From NCBI GenBank assembly GCA_964494475.1, contig CAZBRS010000086.1, positions 1 to 17,368 of the forward strand: a stretch of DNA of 17,368 nucleotides. The letters are read 5' to 3'. The notes beneath the pieces are model-generated. The model had not been told where the DNA came from and searched no databases. It saw only the letters and a list, made by a program, of their open reading frames with translations. Origin of the DNA: CAZBRS01 sp964494475 (GTDB taxonomy: Bacteria; Myxococcota_A; UBA9042; CAZBRS01). Positions 7,175 to 14,865 of the stretch are shown here, one piece after another. Made by a program: the position numbers and the translations under genes. Within the stretch, counting starts at the first letter, position 1; each line of letters opens with the position of its first letter.

Positions 7175-8593
7175 TCACGGGCGATAGCCTTCGGGGTCGA
7201 GCTCGCAGCGCTGCAGCTTCAGGTACAGGTTCTGGCGCTGGATTCCCGACAGGCGCGCGGCCTCGGAGACGTTGCCGTCGGCCCGGACCAGCACCTCCTG
7301 CAGGTAGGCCTTCTCGAAGCGGGCTCTGGCGGCCTGGTAGTCGAGGGGACCGGGCGGGGCGATGGCGGCGGACAGAGCGGCCGCGGAGGGCCGGCCCGCC
7401 TGGAGCTCGAACGGGAGGTCGGCCACCGACAGGCGCGCTCTCTCGGCCAGGGCCACGGCCCTCTCGACCACGTTCTCGAGCTCGCGCACGTTGCCGGGCC
7501 AGGGGTAGGCCCGGAAGGCCTCGAGCACGTCGTCGTCGAGCCCCCGCAAGTCCTTTCCGAATTTGCGACCGTACCGGCCGAGGAAGAGGTGCGCGAGGGC
7601 CGGCAGGTCCTCCTGGCGCTCGCGGAGCGGCGGCAGCGTGACCGTGAGCACGTTCAGCCGATAGTACAGGTCGTCGCGCAGGCGCCCGGCGCGCACCTCT
7701 TCGCGCAGGTCGCCCTTGGTGGCGCCCACGATGCGCACGTCGGTCTCGATGGGGTCGGTGCCGCCCACCCGGAAGAACGAGCGCTCCTGCAACACGCGAA
7801 GCAGCCGCACCTGCAGGTTGGGGCTCATGCTCTCGACCTCGTCGAGGAAGAGCGTGCCCCCGTTGGCGGCCTCGAAGGTGCCGGGGGTGGTCTTCTGGGC
7901 GCCCGTGAACGCGCCCTTCTCGTACCCGAACAGCGTGGACTCGAGCAGCGTCTCGGGCAACGCCCCGCAGTTGACGGGCAGGAAGCGCCCGGCGCGGCGG
8001 AGCGAGAGGCGGTGCAGCGTACGCGCGATGAGCTCCTTGCCCGTGCCGCTCTCGCCCTGCACCAGGACGGTGCTGTCGATGGGTGCGACCTTCTCGACCA
8101 GGCGGAAGACCGCCTGCATGGCGGGGCTCGTGCCGATGACGGCCAGATCGGACTCGACCCCTTCGAGCCGGGCCCGGAGCGCCCGGTTCTCGTCGACCAG
8201 GTCGCGGTGGGCGAACACGCGCTGGACCAGGTGCCGCACGGCCTGGGGCTTCTCGAACGGCTTGGTCAGGTAGTCGTAGGCGCCGAGCTTCATGGCCTCG
8301 ACGGCCGTCTCGACCGAACCGTAGGCGGTCATGACCACCACGGGGGTGTCCGGGTCCGACTTGCGCAGCTCGCGCAGGAATCCGATGCCATCGAGGCGGG
8401 GCATGCGCACGTCGGTCAGCACCACGTCGAAGCGCTCGGCGCGACAACGGGCCAGGGCCTCCTCGCCGTCGCGCGCGGACACCACCTCGTGCACGGGCTC
8501 GTCGAACAGGGCCCGGAAGAGGTCGTGGGTGTACACGTCGTCGTCGGCCACCAGCAGGCGCCGCCGCGCGGCCGCCTCAGGTCGGGGTTCCAT
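7175..8593 (-). CDS. NtrC-family sigma-54-dependent response regulator
   Basis: 472-aa bacterial enhancer-binding protein that activates sigma-54 promoters when phosphorylated. The receiver domain (1-125) has the acidic pocket ADDD (16-19), phosphoacceptor Asp61 (LTDVRMP), Thr89 and Lys111. The AAA+ domain (about 148-375) has Walker A GESGTGKE (180-187), the sigma-54-contacting GAFTGA loop intact at 227-232, Walker B TLFLDE (247-252) and the arginine-rich RLRDDLYYRLNV motif. The Fis-type helix-turn-helix is at about 432-463 (GNVSEAARLSGIQRQNLYLK). It overlaps by 17 bp the end of the upstream histidine kinase gene, so the two are almost certainly partners. Targets are unknown. Sigma-54-like promoters in the window lie at 3325-3340 and near 10043-10058, but no operator repeats link them to this protein. 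Confidence 0.97.
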   Translation of the reverse strand: MEPRPEAAARRRLLVADDDVYTHDLFRALFDEPVHEVVSARDGEEALARCRAERFDVVLTDVRMPRLDGIGFLRELRKSDPDTPVVVMTAYGSVETAVEAMKLGAYDYLTKPFEKPQAVRHLVQRVFAHRDLVDENRALRARLEGVESDLAVIGTSPAMQAVFRLVEKVAPIDSTVLVQGESGTGKELIARTLHRLSLRRAGRFLPVNCGALPETLLESTLFGYEKGAFTGAQKTTPGTFEAANGGTLFLDEVESMSPNLQVRLLRVLQERSFFRVGGTDPIETDVRIVGATKGDLREEVRAGRLRDDLYYRLNVLTVTLPPLRERQEDLPALAHLFLGRYGRKFGKDLRGLDDDVLEAFRAYPWPGNVRELENVVERAVALAERARLSVADLPFELQAGRPSAAALSAAIAPPGPLDYQAARARFEKAYLQEVLVRADGNVSEAARLSGIQRQNLYLKLQRCELDPEGYRP

Positions 8594-9914
8594 CGGCGGC
8601 CTCCTCGGCGTCGCGCATCACGGCGGGCAGCAGCACGCTGAACTCGGCGCCCTGCCCCGGCTCGCTGCAGACCCAGATGCGACCCCCGTGCTGGTGCACG
8701 ATCTGGCGGGCCAGGCTGAGGCCGAGGCCCGTGCCCTGCTCGCGGGGCTTGGTGGTGAAGAAGGGCTCGAAGACCCGCGGCAGCACGTCGCGCGCGATAC
8801 CGGGCCCCGAGTCCTTCACGCGCAGCGCCACCAGGCGCTCGTCGTCGTCGAAGAAGGGCTCCAGGCGAATCGCGATGTCGCCGTCGCGGCCGATGGCGTG
8901 CTGAGCGTTCTGCAGCAGGTTCAGGAGCACCTGCCCGAGCGCGTTGGCGTTGCCCATCACGGTGGCGTCCAGACCTTCGGCCACGTGGACGGTCACGCGC
9001 AGGTCGTCGTGCGAGAGCTTCTTCTCCGAGATGGACAGCACGTCGCGCACGAGCCGCACCAGGTCGAGCGGCTCGAGGCCGTGACGCGGCTCGCGCGAGA
9101 AGCGCAGCAGGTTCCGGATGGTCAACGAGGCGTCCTCGCCGGCCCGCACGATCGCGTCGACCAGCTTGCGGCGGGGATCGTCGGCGGGCACCTTCTCGGC
9201 CAGCAACTGGGCCATGTTGAGGATGCCGATCATCGGATTGTTCAGCTGGTGCGCGATGCCGCTGGCCAGCTCGCCGATGGCGGCCACGCGCGTCGACTGG
9301 TGCAGGCGGGCCTCGAGCTCCCGGCGCCGCGAGAGGTCGCGGATGACCGTCTGGCTGGCCGGCCGCCCCTTGTAGTCGACCACCGTGGGCAGCAGCTCGA
9401 CCGGGATGCGCGAGCCGTCGCGGTGCATCACGGAGATCTCGTACTGAATGGGCAGATCCTCGCCCCGCAGGCGGCGCCGGTGCCGCTCGCGCACGAGCTC
9501 GACGTGCTCAGGGGCCACCAGCGCCGACAGGGGCCGTTCGAGGAACTCGTCGACCTCGTAGCCCACCAGCCGCGCGGCCGCCTGATTCGCGAACAACAGG
9601 CGGTCGTCGCGGAAGATGAGGATGCCGTCGCGGGAGGCCTCGACCAGGCTGCGGTAGGTGGCGCGCGCCTCCTCGAGGCGCCCGACCAGTTGGCGGAAGT
9701 AGCGGAAGAGCCCGCGCACGAACAGCGGCACGCCGGCCAGCACCATGCCGAGCCCCACGAACGCCAGGAACGAGCCGTCGCCGCGCAGCAGCTCGACCAG
9801 CACCGCGAGCAGGCCCGCCGCGGCGATGCCCCCCGCTGCGAAGAGCTCGATCGGGATCCCGCTCGCCAGGCTGCTGGAGGCCTGTGTCGTTTTTTTGTGA
9901 CGCTCCCCCTCCAT
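8577..9914 (-). CDS. Membrane PAS-domain sensor histidine kinase
   Basis: 445 aa from ATG 9914. Two adjacent membrane segments (about 21-43 and 49-69) have almost no periplasmic loop, then a juxtamembrane coil leads to one PAS domain (about 86-196: SLVEASRDGILIFRDDRLLF, with the PAC-like HRDGSRIPVELLP). The dimerisation domain carries His222 in ASGIAHQLNNPM, the NtrB-like HQLNNP type. The GHKL ATPase has the N-box NLLQNAQHAI (Asn336), DSGPGI (368-373) and GTGLGL (394-399). The lack of a sizeable sensor loop suggests it senses a cytoplasmic or membrane signal through the PAS domain. An in-frame GTG at 9944 is an alternative start with GGAG 12 nt upstream. The gene overlaps the downstream NtrC-type regulator by 17 bp and is divergent from the MoxR ATPase gene. 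Confidence 0.95.
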   Translation of the reverse strand: MEGERHKKTTQASSSLASGIPIELFAAGGIAAAGLLAVLVELLRGDGSFLAFVGLGMVLAGVPLFVRGLFRYFRQLVGRLEEARATYRSLVEASRDGILIFRDDRLLFANQAAARLVGYEVDEFLERPLSALVAPEHVELVRERHRRRLRGEDLPIQYEISVMHRDGSRIPVELLPTVVDYKGRPASQTVIRDLSRRRELEARLHQSTRVAAIGELASGIAHQLNNPMIGILNMAQLLAEKVPADDPRRKLVDAIVRAGEDASLTIRNLLRFSREPRHGLEPLDLVRLVRDVLSISEKKLSHDDLRVTVHVAEGLDATVMGNANALGQVLLNLLQNAQHAIGRDGDIAIRLEPFFDDDERLVALRVKDSGPGIARDVLPRVFEPFFTTKPREQGTGLGLSLARQIVHQHGGRIWVCSEPGQGAEFSVLLPAVMRDAEEAADGTPT

Positions 9915-10042
9915 GAGCCCCCGGATGCGCCGTTCGACTGTCACGAGATTAGTACACTCCAGCGATCGGCGCAAGCGCGACGCCCCGGTTCCCCGCAAGA
10001 TTCTTTCGATAGAACCTGGAAAAATTCGCCCGACACCCGCAG

Positions 10043-10058
10043 GGGAACACGATTTGCA
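10043..10058 (+). promoter_or_regulatory. Possible sigma-54 promoter of the MoxR-type ATPase gene
   Basis: GGGAACACGATTTGCA keeps the invariant GG-N10-GC spacing (GG 10044-10045, GC 10056-10057) and a full TTGCA in the -12 box. The -24 box has three mismatches to TGGCACG. The start codon at 10095 lies 37 bp downstream. The site lies in the 150-bp divergent region between the sigma-54 two-component pair and this gene, which makes it more plausible than the match alone would. Confidence 0.4.
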
Positions 10059-10094
10059 TGGTAAGCGAGCGGAGTCACGAATCGAGCTCCTGCG

Positions 10095-11363
10095 ATGCTC
10101 GCGCGCTTCTGGTCCGACAACGCCCCCGCGACCACCGGGCTGCCCCTCGAGCTCCGCGAGGGTCTGTCGCTGGTCACGCGGGCCCAGGACCAGCTGAACG
10201 AGCGCTTCGTGAACCGCGCCGAGGTCATCCGCACGCTGTTCTATGCCCTGTTCACCGGCCACCACTGCCTGCTGCTCGGCCGCACCGGCAGCGCCAAGTC
10301 CCTGCTCGTGAACCAGATCCTCGGCGCGCTCGAGGCCCGCGGCTCGCGCCTGTTCGGCATCAAGGCCTCGATCGACGACACCAAGGACAACTACTTCGGC
10401 CCCATCGACGTGGTCGCCTACCGCGAGCGCGGCGTCAAGGTGCGCCACACGGGCCGCTCGATCCTCGACGCCGACTTCGCCTTCATCGACGAGATCTTCG
10501 ACACCAACGAGCAGGTGCTGCGCGACCTCATGCTGCTGCTCTCGGACGGCGTGCTGCAGGAGGGCCCGACCACCTATCGCTCGGACCTGCGCACCGTGTT
10601 CGCCGCGTGCAACTACCTGCGCGTGAACGAGGTGACCGAGGCGCTGCTCGACCGCTTCCTGTTCAAGGTGGTCATCCCCCAGGACCAGGACCCGTTCATG
10701 CAGCTCCAGATCGACCTGAACGTCTGCTCGCGCGAGTTCGACGAGCCCATCCGCTTCGTCGACCAGGCGTTCGTCGAGCGCGTGTCGCGCATCTGCCGCA
10801 ACGAGTCCGACGAGCTGGCCGTCTCCGTCCCCACGCGCGTGCTCTTCCTCAAGTCCATCGTGTTGTCGACGTTCGTGGCCCGCATGCGCAAGGCGTCGCC
10901 CACGTTCTACGTGAGCCCGCGCCGCCAGGCCCGCATGCTCGAGCTGCTGCGCCTCTCGGCCCTGCTCGACGGCCGCACCGAGGTCGACGAGACCGACCTG
11001 TCGTCGCTGCGCTACATGGCCGGTATCCTGAACGGCGAGAACCACGAGGTCGAGACCTTCGTGCGCACGCTCGAAGAGACCCTGCGGTTCTTCGACGTCG
11101 ACCCCAAGCTGAAGCAGACCACCCGCCTGGTGTCGGCCGCCTTCGACCTGGCCCGCGGCGGCGAGCTCGACGGGGCCGCGTGGAACGAGATCGTGCGCCT
11201 CGCCGAGGCCGCCGGCTCCAAGGAGAAGGTGCGCGACGCGAGCTGGGACAACCTCTACCGCCTGCTCGACCGCCTCGACGTGAGCCTGGCGCCCCTCGAC
11301 GAGCTGCGTCGTGGCAGCCTGGGCCTCATCCGCAAGAAGACCGAAGGGCTGCGGGCCGTCTAG
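10095..11363 (+). CDS. MoxR/RavA-type AAA+ ATPase
   Basis: 422-aa AAA+ protein of the MoxR class, which act as chaperones for assembling or activating metal-containing or multi-subunit complexes. Walker A is GRTGSAKS (62-69), Walker B FAFIDEIF (128-135), and sensor-1/arginine motifs lie in FAACNYLRVNEVTEALLDRF (169-188). The segment SIDDTKDNYFGPIDVVAYRE is family-typical. The C-terminal region (about 205-422) is the helical lid plus an extension (SPRRQARMLELLRLSALLDG). ATG 10095 is the only start before an in-frame stop at 10062; its ribosome site is poor. MoxR proteins usually sit next to a von Willebrand A-domain partner (ViaA/CoxE type), but none is present here. The stop shares a CTAG palindrome with the stop of the convergent PilZ gene. 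RavA-like is my preferred subgroup, without certainty. Confidence 0.92.
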   Translation: MLARFWSDNAPATTGLPLELREGLSLVTRAQDQLNERFVNRAEVIRTLFYALFTGHHCLLLGRTGSAKSLLVNQILGALEARGSRLFGIKASIDDTKDNYFGPIDVVAYRERGVKVRHTGRSILDADFAFIDEIFDTNEQVLRDLMLLLSDGVLQEGPTTYRSDLRTVFAACNYLRVNEVTEALLDRFLFKVVIPQDQDPFMQLQIDLNVCSREFDEPIRFVDQAFVERVSRICRNESDELAVSVPTRVLFLKSIVLSTFVARMRKASPTFYVSPRRQARMLELLRLSALLDGRTEVDETDLSSLRYMAGILNGENHEVETFVRTLEETLRFFDVDPKLKQTTRLVSAAFDLARGGELDGAAWNEIVRLAEAAGSKEKVRDASWDNLYRLLDRLDVSLAPLDELRRGSLGLIRKKTEGLRAV

Positions 11364-11737
11364 ACCTCCAACTCCGATTCCTTGGCCACTTCGCGCAGGT
11401 AGACGCGCAGGAGCGCCAGGTCGTCGGCATCGATCGCGGTGAAGCGCACGCCCATCCCCCTGCCGGGTCCGGCGAGCTTCTGCCACGCCACCACGCCCGA
11501 GAGCAGCACGGTGCGATCGAGCTCGGGCAGGGATACGTGCAGCGCGACGGGGCTGGCCTCGGGCAGGGGCTCGGTGGAGAGCACGAAGCAGCCGCCCTGG
11601 CTGAGGTTCAGCATCATGACGGCCGTCAAGGTGGGATCGATGCCGTCGCGCAGGGAGCAGCCGAGGCGGGTCTCGAACCGCGGGTGCTGCCGCCGATCGG
11701 CCCAGTCGCCGTCATCGCGGTCGGGAACGTCGCTCAT
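11360..11737 (-). CDS. PilZ-domain cyclic di-GMP-binding protein
   Basis: 125-aa single-domain PilZ receptor. The c-di-GMP-binding motifs are both present: RQHPR (Arg16-Arg20, the RxxxR motif) and NLSQGG (Asn44-Gly49, the D/N-x-S-x-x-G motif). The core strands follow (VALHVSLPELDRTVLLSGVV, GRGMGVRFTAI). It is the last gene of a six-gene operon. Its ATG overlaps the upstream TGA by one base (TGATG), with GGGGAGAG as ribosome site inside the preceding gene, so translation is probably coupled. Single-domain PilZ proteins work by binding a partner protein; the partner here cannot be read from the sequence. The window also encodes a diguanylate cyclase (5576-6865), but the two genes are about 4.5 kb apart in different transcripts. 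Confidence 0.93.
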   Translation of the reverse strand: MSDVPDRDDGDWADRRQHPRFETRLGCSLRDGIDPTLTAVMMLNLSQGGCFVLSTEPLPEASPVALHVSLPELDRTVLLSGVVAWQKLAGPGRGMGVRFTAIDADDLALLRVYLREVAKESELEV

Positions 11738-12387
11738 CACTCTCCCCTCGTGTACTGGTCGATCTCGACGATCAACCACTCGAGCCCCCGAGGCTTCAGG
11801 ATGAATCGCCAGTCGGGGGAGGTCATGTCTCCCGTGACGCCGGGGTGATGCCACGCGATCTCGGCGCGCTCGGACTCGTCCTTCAGCACCTTGACCCCGT
11901 GGGCGCGAGCGTGGTCGAGCGCGCCGGGGTCGTCGAGCGCGCGCACCCAGCCTGCGAAGTCGTGGGCGAAGGCGTCGACGTCGGCCTGCCGCTCGGGCCA
12001 CTGGCCGCGCTTCCAGAGCTCGGCCCAGCCATCGCCGTGGCGCTCGCCGTTGACCACGAGCTCGGCGGTGTTGAGGAAGGGCACGAGGGCCCGCCCCTCG
12101 GGATCGCTCGCAAGGGCCGCCAGGAAGGCGCCGAAGGCCGAGACGGGCTCGCGGCAGGCGTCGCGGCAGCCGCCCACGAAGATGGGCTTCCTCGGCATGG
12201 GCTTCAGCGTCGGGTGCGCTGCGGCCCCGATTGGAGCGTTCGTCACGTCGGCCGCCGAGACGGCGACCGGAACGGCAGGCGCGGCAGCCTGGGCGGCGGC
12301 GTCAGGGGCGACCGCGGGGGCCTGGCCCTCGCCGCGACAGGAGAGCAGCGCCAGCAGCGCCGCGACCGTCAGGGCCCGCCGGGTCAC
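11737..12387 (-). CDS. Predicted lipoprotein of unknown function
   Basis: 216 aa from a GTG start. MTRRALTVAALLALLSC is a lipoprotein signal with Cys17 in the lipobox LLSC, so the protein should be lipid-anchored. A low-complexity Ala/Pro-rich linker (about 20-60) follows, then a compact domain with two nearby cysteines (GGCRDACREP), AELVVNGERHGDGW, a Trp-rich helix and a C-terminal strand region (WRFILKPRGLEWLIVEIDQY). The start overlaps the upstream stop in GTGA (4 nt), and its own stop overlaps the PilZ start by one base. The globular part looks like a small alpha/beta domain, perhaps NTF2-like, but I cannot assign a family. The operon context suggests envelope-associated work with the PilZ protein, which is an inference. 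Confidence 0.85.
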   Translation of the reverse strand: MTRRALTVAALLALLSCRGEGQAPAVAPDAAAQAAAPAVPVAVSAADVTNAPIGAAAHPTLKPMPRKPIFVGGCRDACREPVSAFGAFLAALASDPEGRALVPFLNTAELVVNGERHGDGWAELWKRGQWPERQADVDAFAHDFAGWVRALDDPGALDHARAHGVKVLKDESERAEIAWHHPGVTGDMTSPDWRFILKPRGLEWLIVEIDQYTRGE

Positions 12388-12893
12388 TGCAGGATCCACT
12401 GCTCGATGCGCGCCACCTCGCCGGCCCAGGCGTCGGGGTCGAGGCGCAGGGCCAGGTAGCGCTGGTAGAACAGGTCCCACAGGGCCAGCAGATCCTCGAG
12501 CTGGGCGACGCGGTCGATCACCGCGCCCTCCTCGTCCTTCTTGAACTCGGTCTTGCACTTGACGCCGCGCAGCTTGAGCTCGGGGGCCCCGACCTGGAAG
12601 TGCCACTCCATGTCGTTGTGGATCACGGCCACGTGGGCCTCGCGAATCCACTTGCCGAGCCGCAGCGCCGTCTTGGTCTCGAAGCTGGTCGAGGGCTCGT
12701 TCGAACGGATGACCGTCGACTCGGCGGGCACGTCGACCTCGTTCAGCACCAGGCGCTTCTCGAGCCAGACCTCGAGGGTGGCGTCCTTCTCCTCGGCCAG
12801 GATGCCGAGGCCCAACTCGGAGCGGGCCGCCAGCCACGCCAGGAACTCGTAGCCCAGGAAGCCCGTGCGCTCAATCTTGGTCGCGAGATCCAT
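12384..12893 (-). CDS. RdgC-like protein, C-terminal-half equivalent
   Basis: 169 aa. It opens with RTGFLGYEFLAWLAARSE, then a beta-rich middle (ATLEVWLEKRLVLNEV), and then ALRLGKWIREAHVAVIHNDM, MEWHFQVGAPELKLRGVKC and AVIDRVAQLEDLLALWDLFY. In order and spacing these match the C-terminal half of RdgC (a helix, then the 'leucine-gly-lys then W-x-disfvl' strand pair, then a terminal helix), although sequence identity is low. RdgC is a ring-forming DNA-binding protein that modulates RecA. The gene has its own strong ribosome site AGGAG 8 nt before the ATG and overlaps the preceding RdgC-like N-terminal gene by 23 bp. It is therefore translated separately rather than being a simple frameshift product. 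The RdgC match is from memory and of moderate strength. Confidence 0.72.
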   Translation of the reverse strand: MDLATKIERTGFLGYEFLAWLAARSELGLGILAEEKDATLEVWLEKRLVLNEVDVPAESTVIRSNEPSTSFETKTALRLGKWIREAHVAVIHNDMEWHFQVGAPELKLRGVKCKTEFKKDEEGAVIDRVAQLEDLLALWDLFYQRYLALRLDPDAWAGEVARIEQWILQ

Positions 12894-13548
12894 CTTCCCA
12901 CTCCTCTTGCGAGGCTCCCGCCCCGGGCGGCACGAGCGTCTTGGTCGGTGAAAGGGCCAGCACGAGCGACTCGATGTCGCGCGGGACGTCGTCGAGGCGC
13001 GCCAGGCTCGTGAACTGGTTGCGCCCCAGCAGATCGCGCTCGAGCGCGTGACGGAACAGCTTGCGGAAGCGCTCGACCACCCCGCGCGAGCTCGAGAACA
13101 GCAGGAGCTCGCCCTTCTGGTGGAACCACAGCACGTCGAAGACCTTGATGTCGGGGAGAGCCTGGACCAGCAGCCGCTCGCGCAGCAGCTCCTTGATCTC
13201 CTCCTTCTCGGCCTTGTTGAGGCGCTGACGGTTGCGGGCCGTCATCTCCTTCTCGAGCTCTTCCTTCAGGAAGATCTTGAGGGTCCCGGCGGGGATGCGC
13301 TTGGCGTCCTCGCGGTAGGAGAAGGCCAGGAAGTTCGTGTGGAAGACCTTCTGGAAGTCGAAGACCGTGTCGAGCGGGTTCAGCACGTGCACGAAGCCCA
13401 CGCGCAGATCGGGCGTGTTGAGCTTGGGGTTCACGCCGAGCGCGTGATCGTTCAGCGCCGTGATGATGCGCTCCTTGGGCCCCTCGCCGTCCTTCAGCGG
13501 GTCGAGCAGGAAGTGCGTGTAGGTCATCGCGCCGTTAGTGAGTCCCAT
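12871..13548 (-). CDS. RdgC-family protein, N-terminal and central part
   Basis: 225 aa. The start MGLTNGAMTYTHFLL resembles the RdgC N-terminus (MG-x-L-x-G-x-V-x-F-x-R-F). The central signature is AGTLKIFLKEELEKEMTARN followed by RLNKAEKEEIKELLRERLL, which matches the RdgC 'K-x-x-L-K...G-R-x-L-x-x-K-E-K-x-E-L-K-E...L-L' helix pair. It continues with KVFDVLWFHQKGELLLFSSS (the conserved strand pair) and a helix VVERFRKLFRHALERDL. E. coli RdgC has 303 aa; here the protein ends after an acidic tail (EEWEDGSRDQD), and the missing C-terminal half is supplied by the next gene. The ATG at 13548 has AAGGGGA 6-7 nt upstream and overlaps moaB by 14 bp. Likely role: DNA-binding ring protein controlling RecA-dependent recombination. 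Confidence 0.78.
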   Translation of the reverse strand: MGLTNGAMTYTHFLLDPLKDGEGPKERIITALNDHALGVNPKLNTPDLRVGFVHVLNPLDTVFDFQKVFHTNFLAFSYREDAKRIPAGTLKIFLKEELEKEMTARNRQRLNKAEKEEIKELLRERLLVQALPDIKVFDVLWFHQKGELLLFSSSRGVVERFRKLFRHALERDLLGRNQFTSLARLDDVPRDIESLVLALSPTKTLVPPGAGASQEEWEDGSRDQD

Positions 13549-14059
13549 GCGCCGTCCCCTTGTGGATCTCTGCGATCAGGTGGCCGATCTCCGGGAGGAT
13601 CAGCTTCTCCATGGCCAACTCGACCGCGGGCCGGGAGCCCGGCAGGCAGAAGATCGGCTTGCTGCGCACCACGCCTCCGCTGGCCCGCGAGAGCATGGCC
13701 GAGGCCCCGATCTCGTGGAAGCTGAGCACGCGGAACAGCTCGCCGAAGCCGGGCAGGTGCAGGTGCAGCAGGGGCTCGACGGCCTCGATGGTCACGTCGC
13801 GCGGGCTGATGCCCGTGCCCCCGGTCAGGATGAGCACGTCGACGTCGAGCCGGCTGGCCGTGCGCCGCACCCACCCCGCGATCTCCTCGCGCTCGTCGCG
13901 CACCACGTCGAGCAGCACCACGGCGTGGCCGCCGGCCTCGAGCAGCTCGCGGATGCGCTTCCCCGAACGATCGGTGGCCTCGGAGCGCGTATCGCTCACC
14001 ACCAGGACCGCCGCAGCCACCGTCTTGGGGGCCGCGTGCTTGTGCTCTTCATGTCCCAT
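13535..14059 (-). CDS. moaB: MoaB/Mog-family molybdenum cofactor protein
   Basis: 174-aa protein of the MogA/MoaB family, which adenylates molybdopterin in molybdenum cofactor synthesis. The signature LTGGTGISPRDVT (78-90) is intact. VLVVSDTRSEATDRSGKRI (18-36), FHEIGASAMLSRASGGV and FCLPGSRPAVELAM are the other conserved stretches. Length and order are normal for MoaB. The short His-rich start MGHEEHKHAA is not family-typical. The ATG has GGGAGGAG 2-4 nt upstream, overlaps the HAD gene by 11 bp, and the stop lies inside the start of the RdgC-like gene. No other cofactor gene is nearby. In some bacteria MoaB lacks clear cofactor function, so its place in an operon with RdgC and PilZ proteins may reflect another role. 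Confidence 0.93.
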   Translation of the reverse strand: MGHEEHKHAAPKTVAAAVLVVSDTRSEATDRSGKRIRELLEAGGHAVVLLDVVRDEREEIAGWVRRTASRLDVDVLILTGGTGISPRDVTIEAVEPLLHLHLPGFGELFRVLSFHEIGASAMLSRASGGVVRSKPIFCLPGSRPAVELAMEKLILPEIGHLIAEIHKGTAHGTH

Positions 14060-14780
14060 CGCTCCTCCCTTCCAGGTCGAGCACGATCCAGCCGTTTCGG
14101 TACCCCAGCGCGCGCAGGCTCGTGCCGAGGGCCGGATCGACGTGCGACGAGGGGTTGACCAGCAACGCCGCGCCGGTGGCGGCCTCGAGCATGGCCAGAT
14201 CGTGCACGCTGTTGCCGAGGACCGCCACCGGCCGCCGGCCGATGAAACGATCGATGGCCTCCAATTTCCCGGGGCCGTTCAACGCCGGCCCGTCGAGTTC
14301 ATCGGTCAGGGCGCCGTGGTCGACCTTGACCGACATGCCCAGCACGCGGGAGCGCGAGACCCCCACCCATCGGGCGGCCTCTTCGATGATCCAGCGGTTC
14401 GAGGCCGACAGGACCCAGACCGCGGCGCCCTGCCGCTCGAGGCCGGCCACGAGCTCGACCACCTCGGGGAACAGCCGGCGGCGCCACACGCGCTCGACGA
14501 AATAGGCGGCGTACTCCGCGACGTCGCGCTCGCGCTGCCCGGCCATGGCCCGCGTGAGGAACACGTAGGCGCCCGTGACGTCGGCCACGAAGCGCCGCTC
14601 GTACTCCTCGAGCACCCCCTGCGGCAGGGCCCCCTTGTCGACCAGCCAGCGCGCGAACTCGACGCCCGCGTCGCCGTCCCACAGCGTGCCATCGGCGTCG
14701 GTGCAGACGATGGGGCTCGGTTCGCCCGAGGCCTTCAGCGCCTCGGCCAGGCGCAGGATCGTGGGGGTGCGGTCATCCAT
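14049..14780 (-). CDS. HAD-superfamily phosphatase, phosphoserine-phosphatase-like
   Basis: 243-aa HAD hydrolase. Motif I is DADGT (28-32; nucleophile Asp28, acid/base Asp30), motif II is Ser125 in WVLSAS, motif III is Lys172 in GPGKLEAI, and motif IV is GNSVHDLAML (189-198) with Asp194. The helical cap between motif I and motif II (about 40-105) places it with the SerB / C1-cap group, close to the HAD-IB type that includes phosphoserine phosphatase. The substrate is not readable: Asn190-Ser191 in motif IV and Trp34 after motif I are unlike classical SerB. It is the first gene of the six-gene operon; the 3' end overlaps moaB by 11 bp. A possible promoter lies just upstream at 14790-14817. Confidence 0.9.
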   Translation of the reverse strand: MDDRTPTILRLAEALKASGEPSPIVCTDADGTLWDGDAGVEFARWLVDKGALPQGVLEEYERRFVADVTGAYVFLTRAMAGQRERDVAEYAAYFVERVWRRRLFPEVVELVAGLERQGAAVWVLSASNRWIIEEAARWVGVSRSRVLGMSVKVDHGALTDELDGPALNGPGKLEAIDRFIGRRPVAVLGNSVHDLAMLEAATGAALLVNPSSHVDPALGTSLRALGYRNGWIVLDLEGRSDGT

Positions 14781-14789
14781 GGCCGACGG

Positions 14790-14817
14790 ATCGTATCCCG
14801 CGCGAAAAAAAGTGCAA
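14790..14817 (-). promoter_or_regulatory. Candidate sigma-70-type promoter of the HAD-moaB-rdgC-PilZ operon
   Basis: On the minus strand TTGCAC (14817-14812), a spacer of 16 bp starting with seven T's, then TACGAT (14795-14790). It lies 10 bp before the ATG at 14780, so the leader would be only a few bases long. Three and four of six consensus bases match. The A/T run is striking in this GC-rich sequence. Confidence 0.35.
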
Positions 14818-14865
14818 GGGAGGCCGAAAAACCGAACGCGGTCCTACGGACGACGGGAAAACGGC

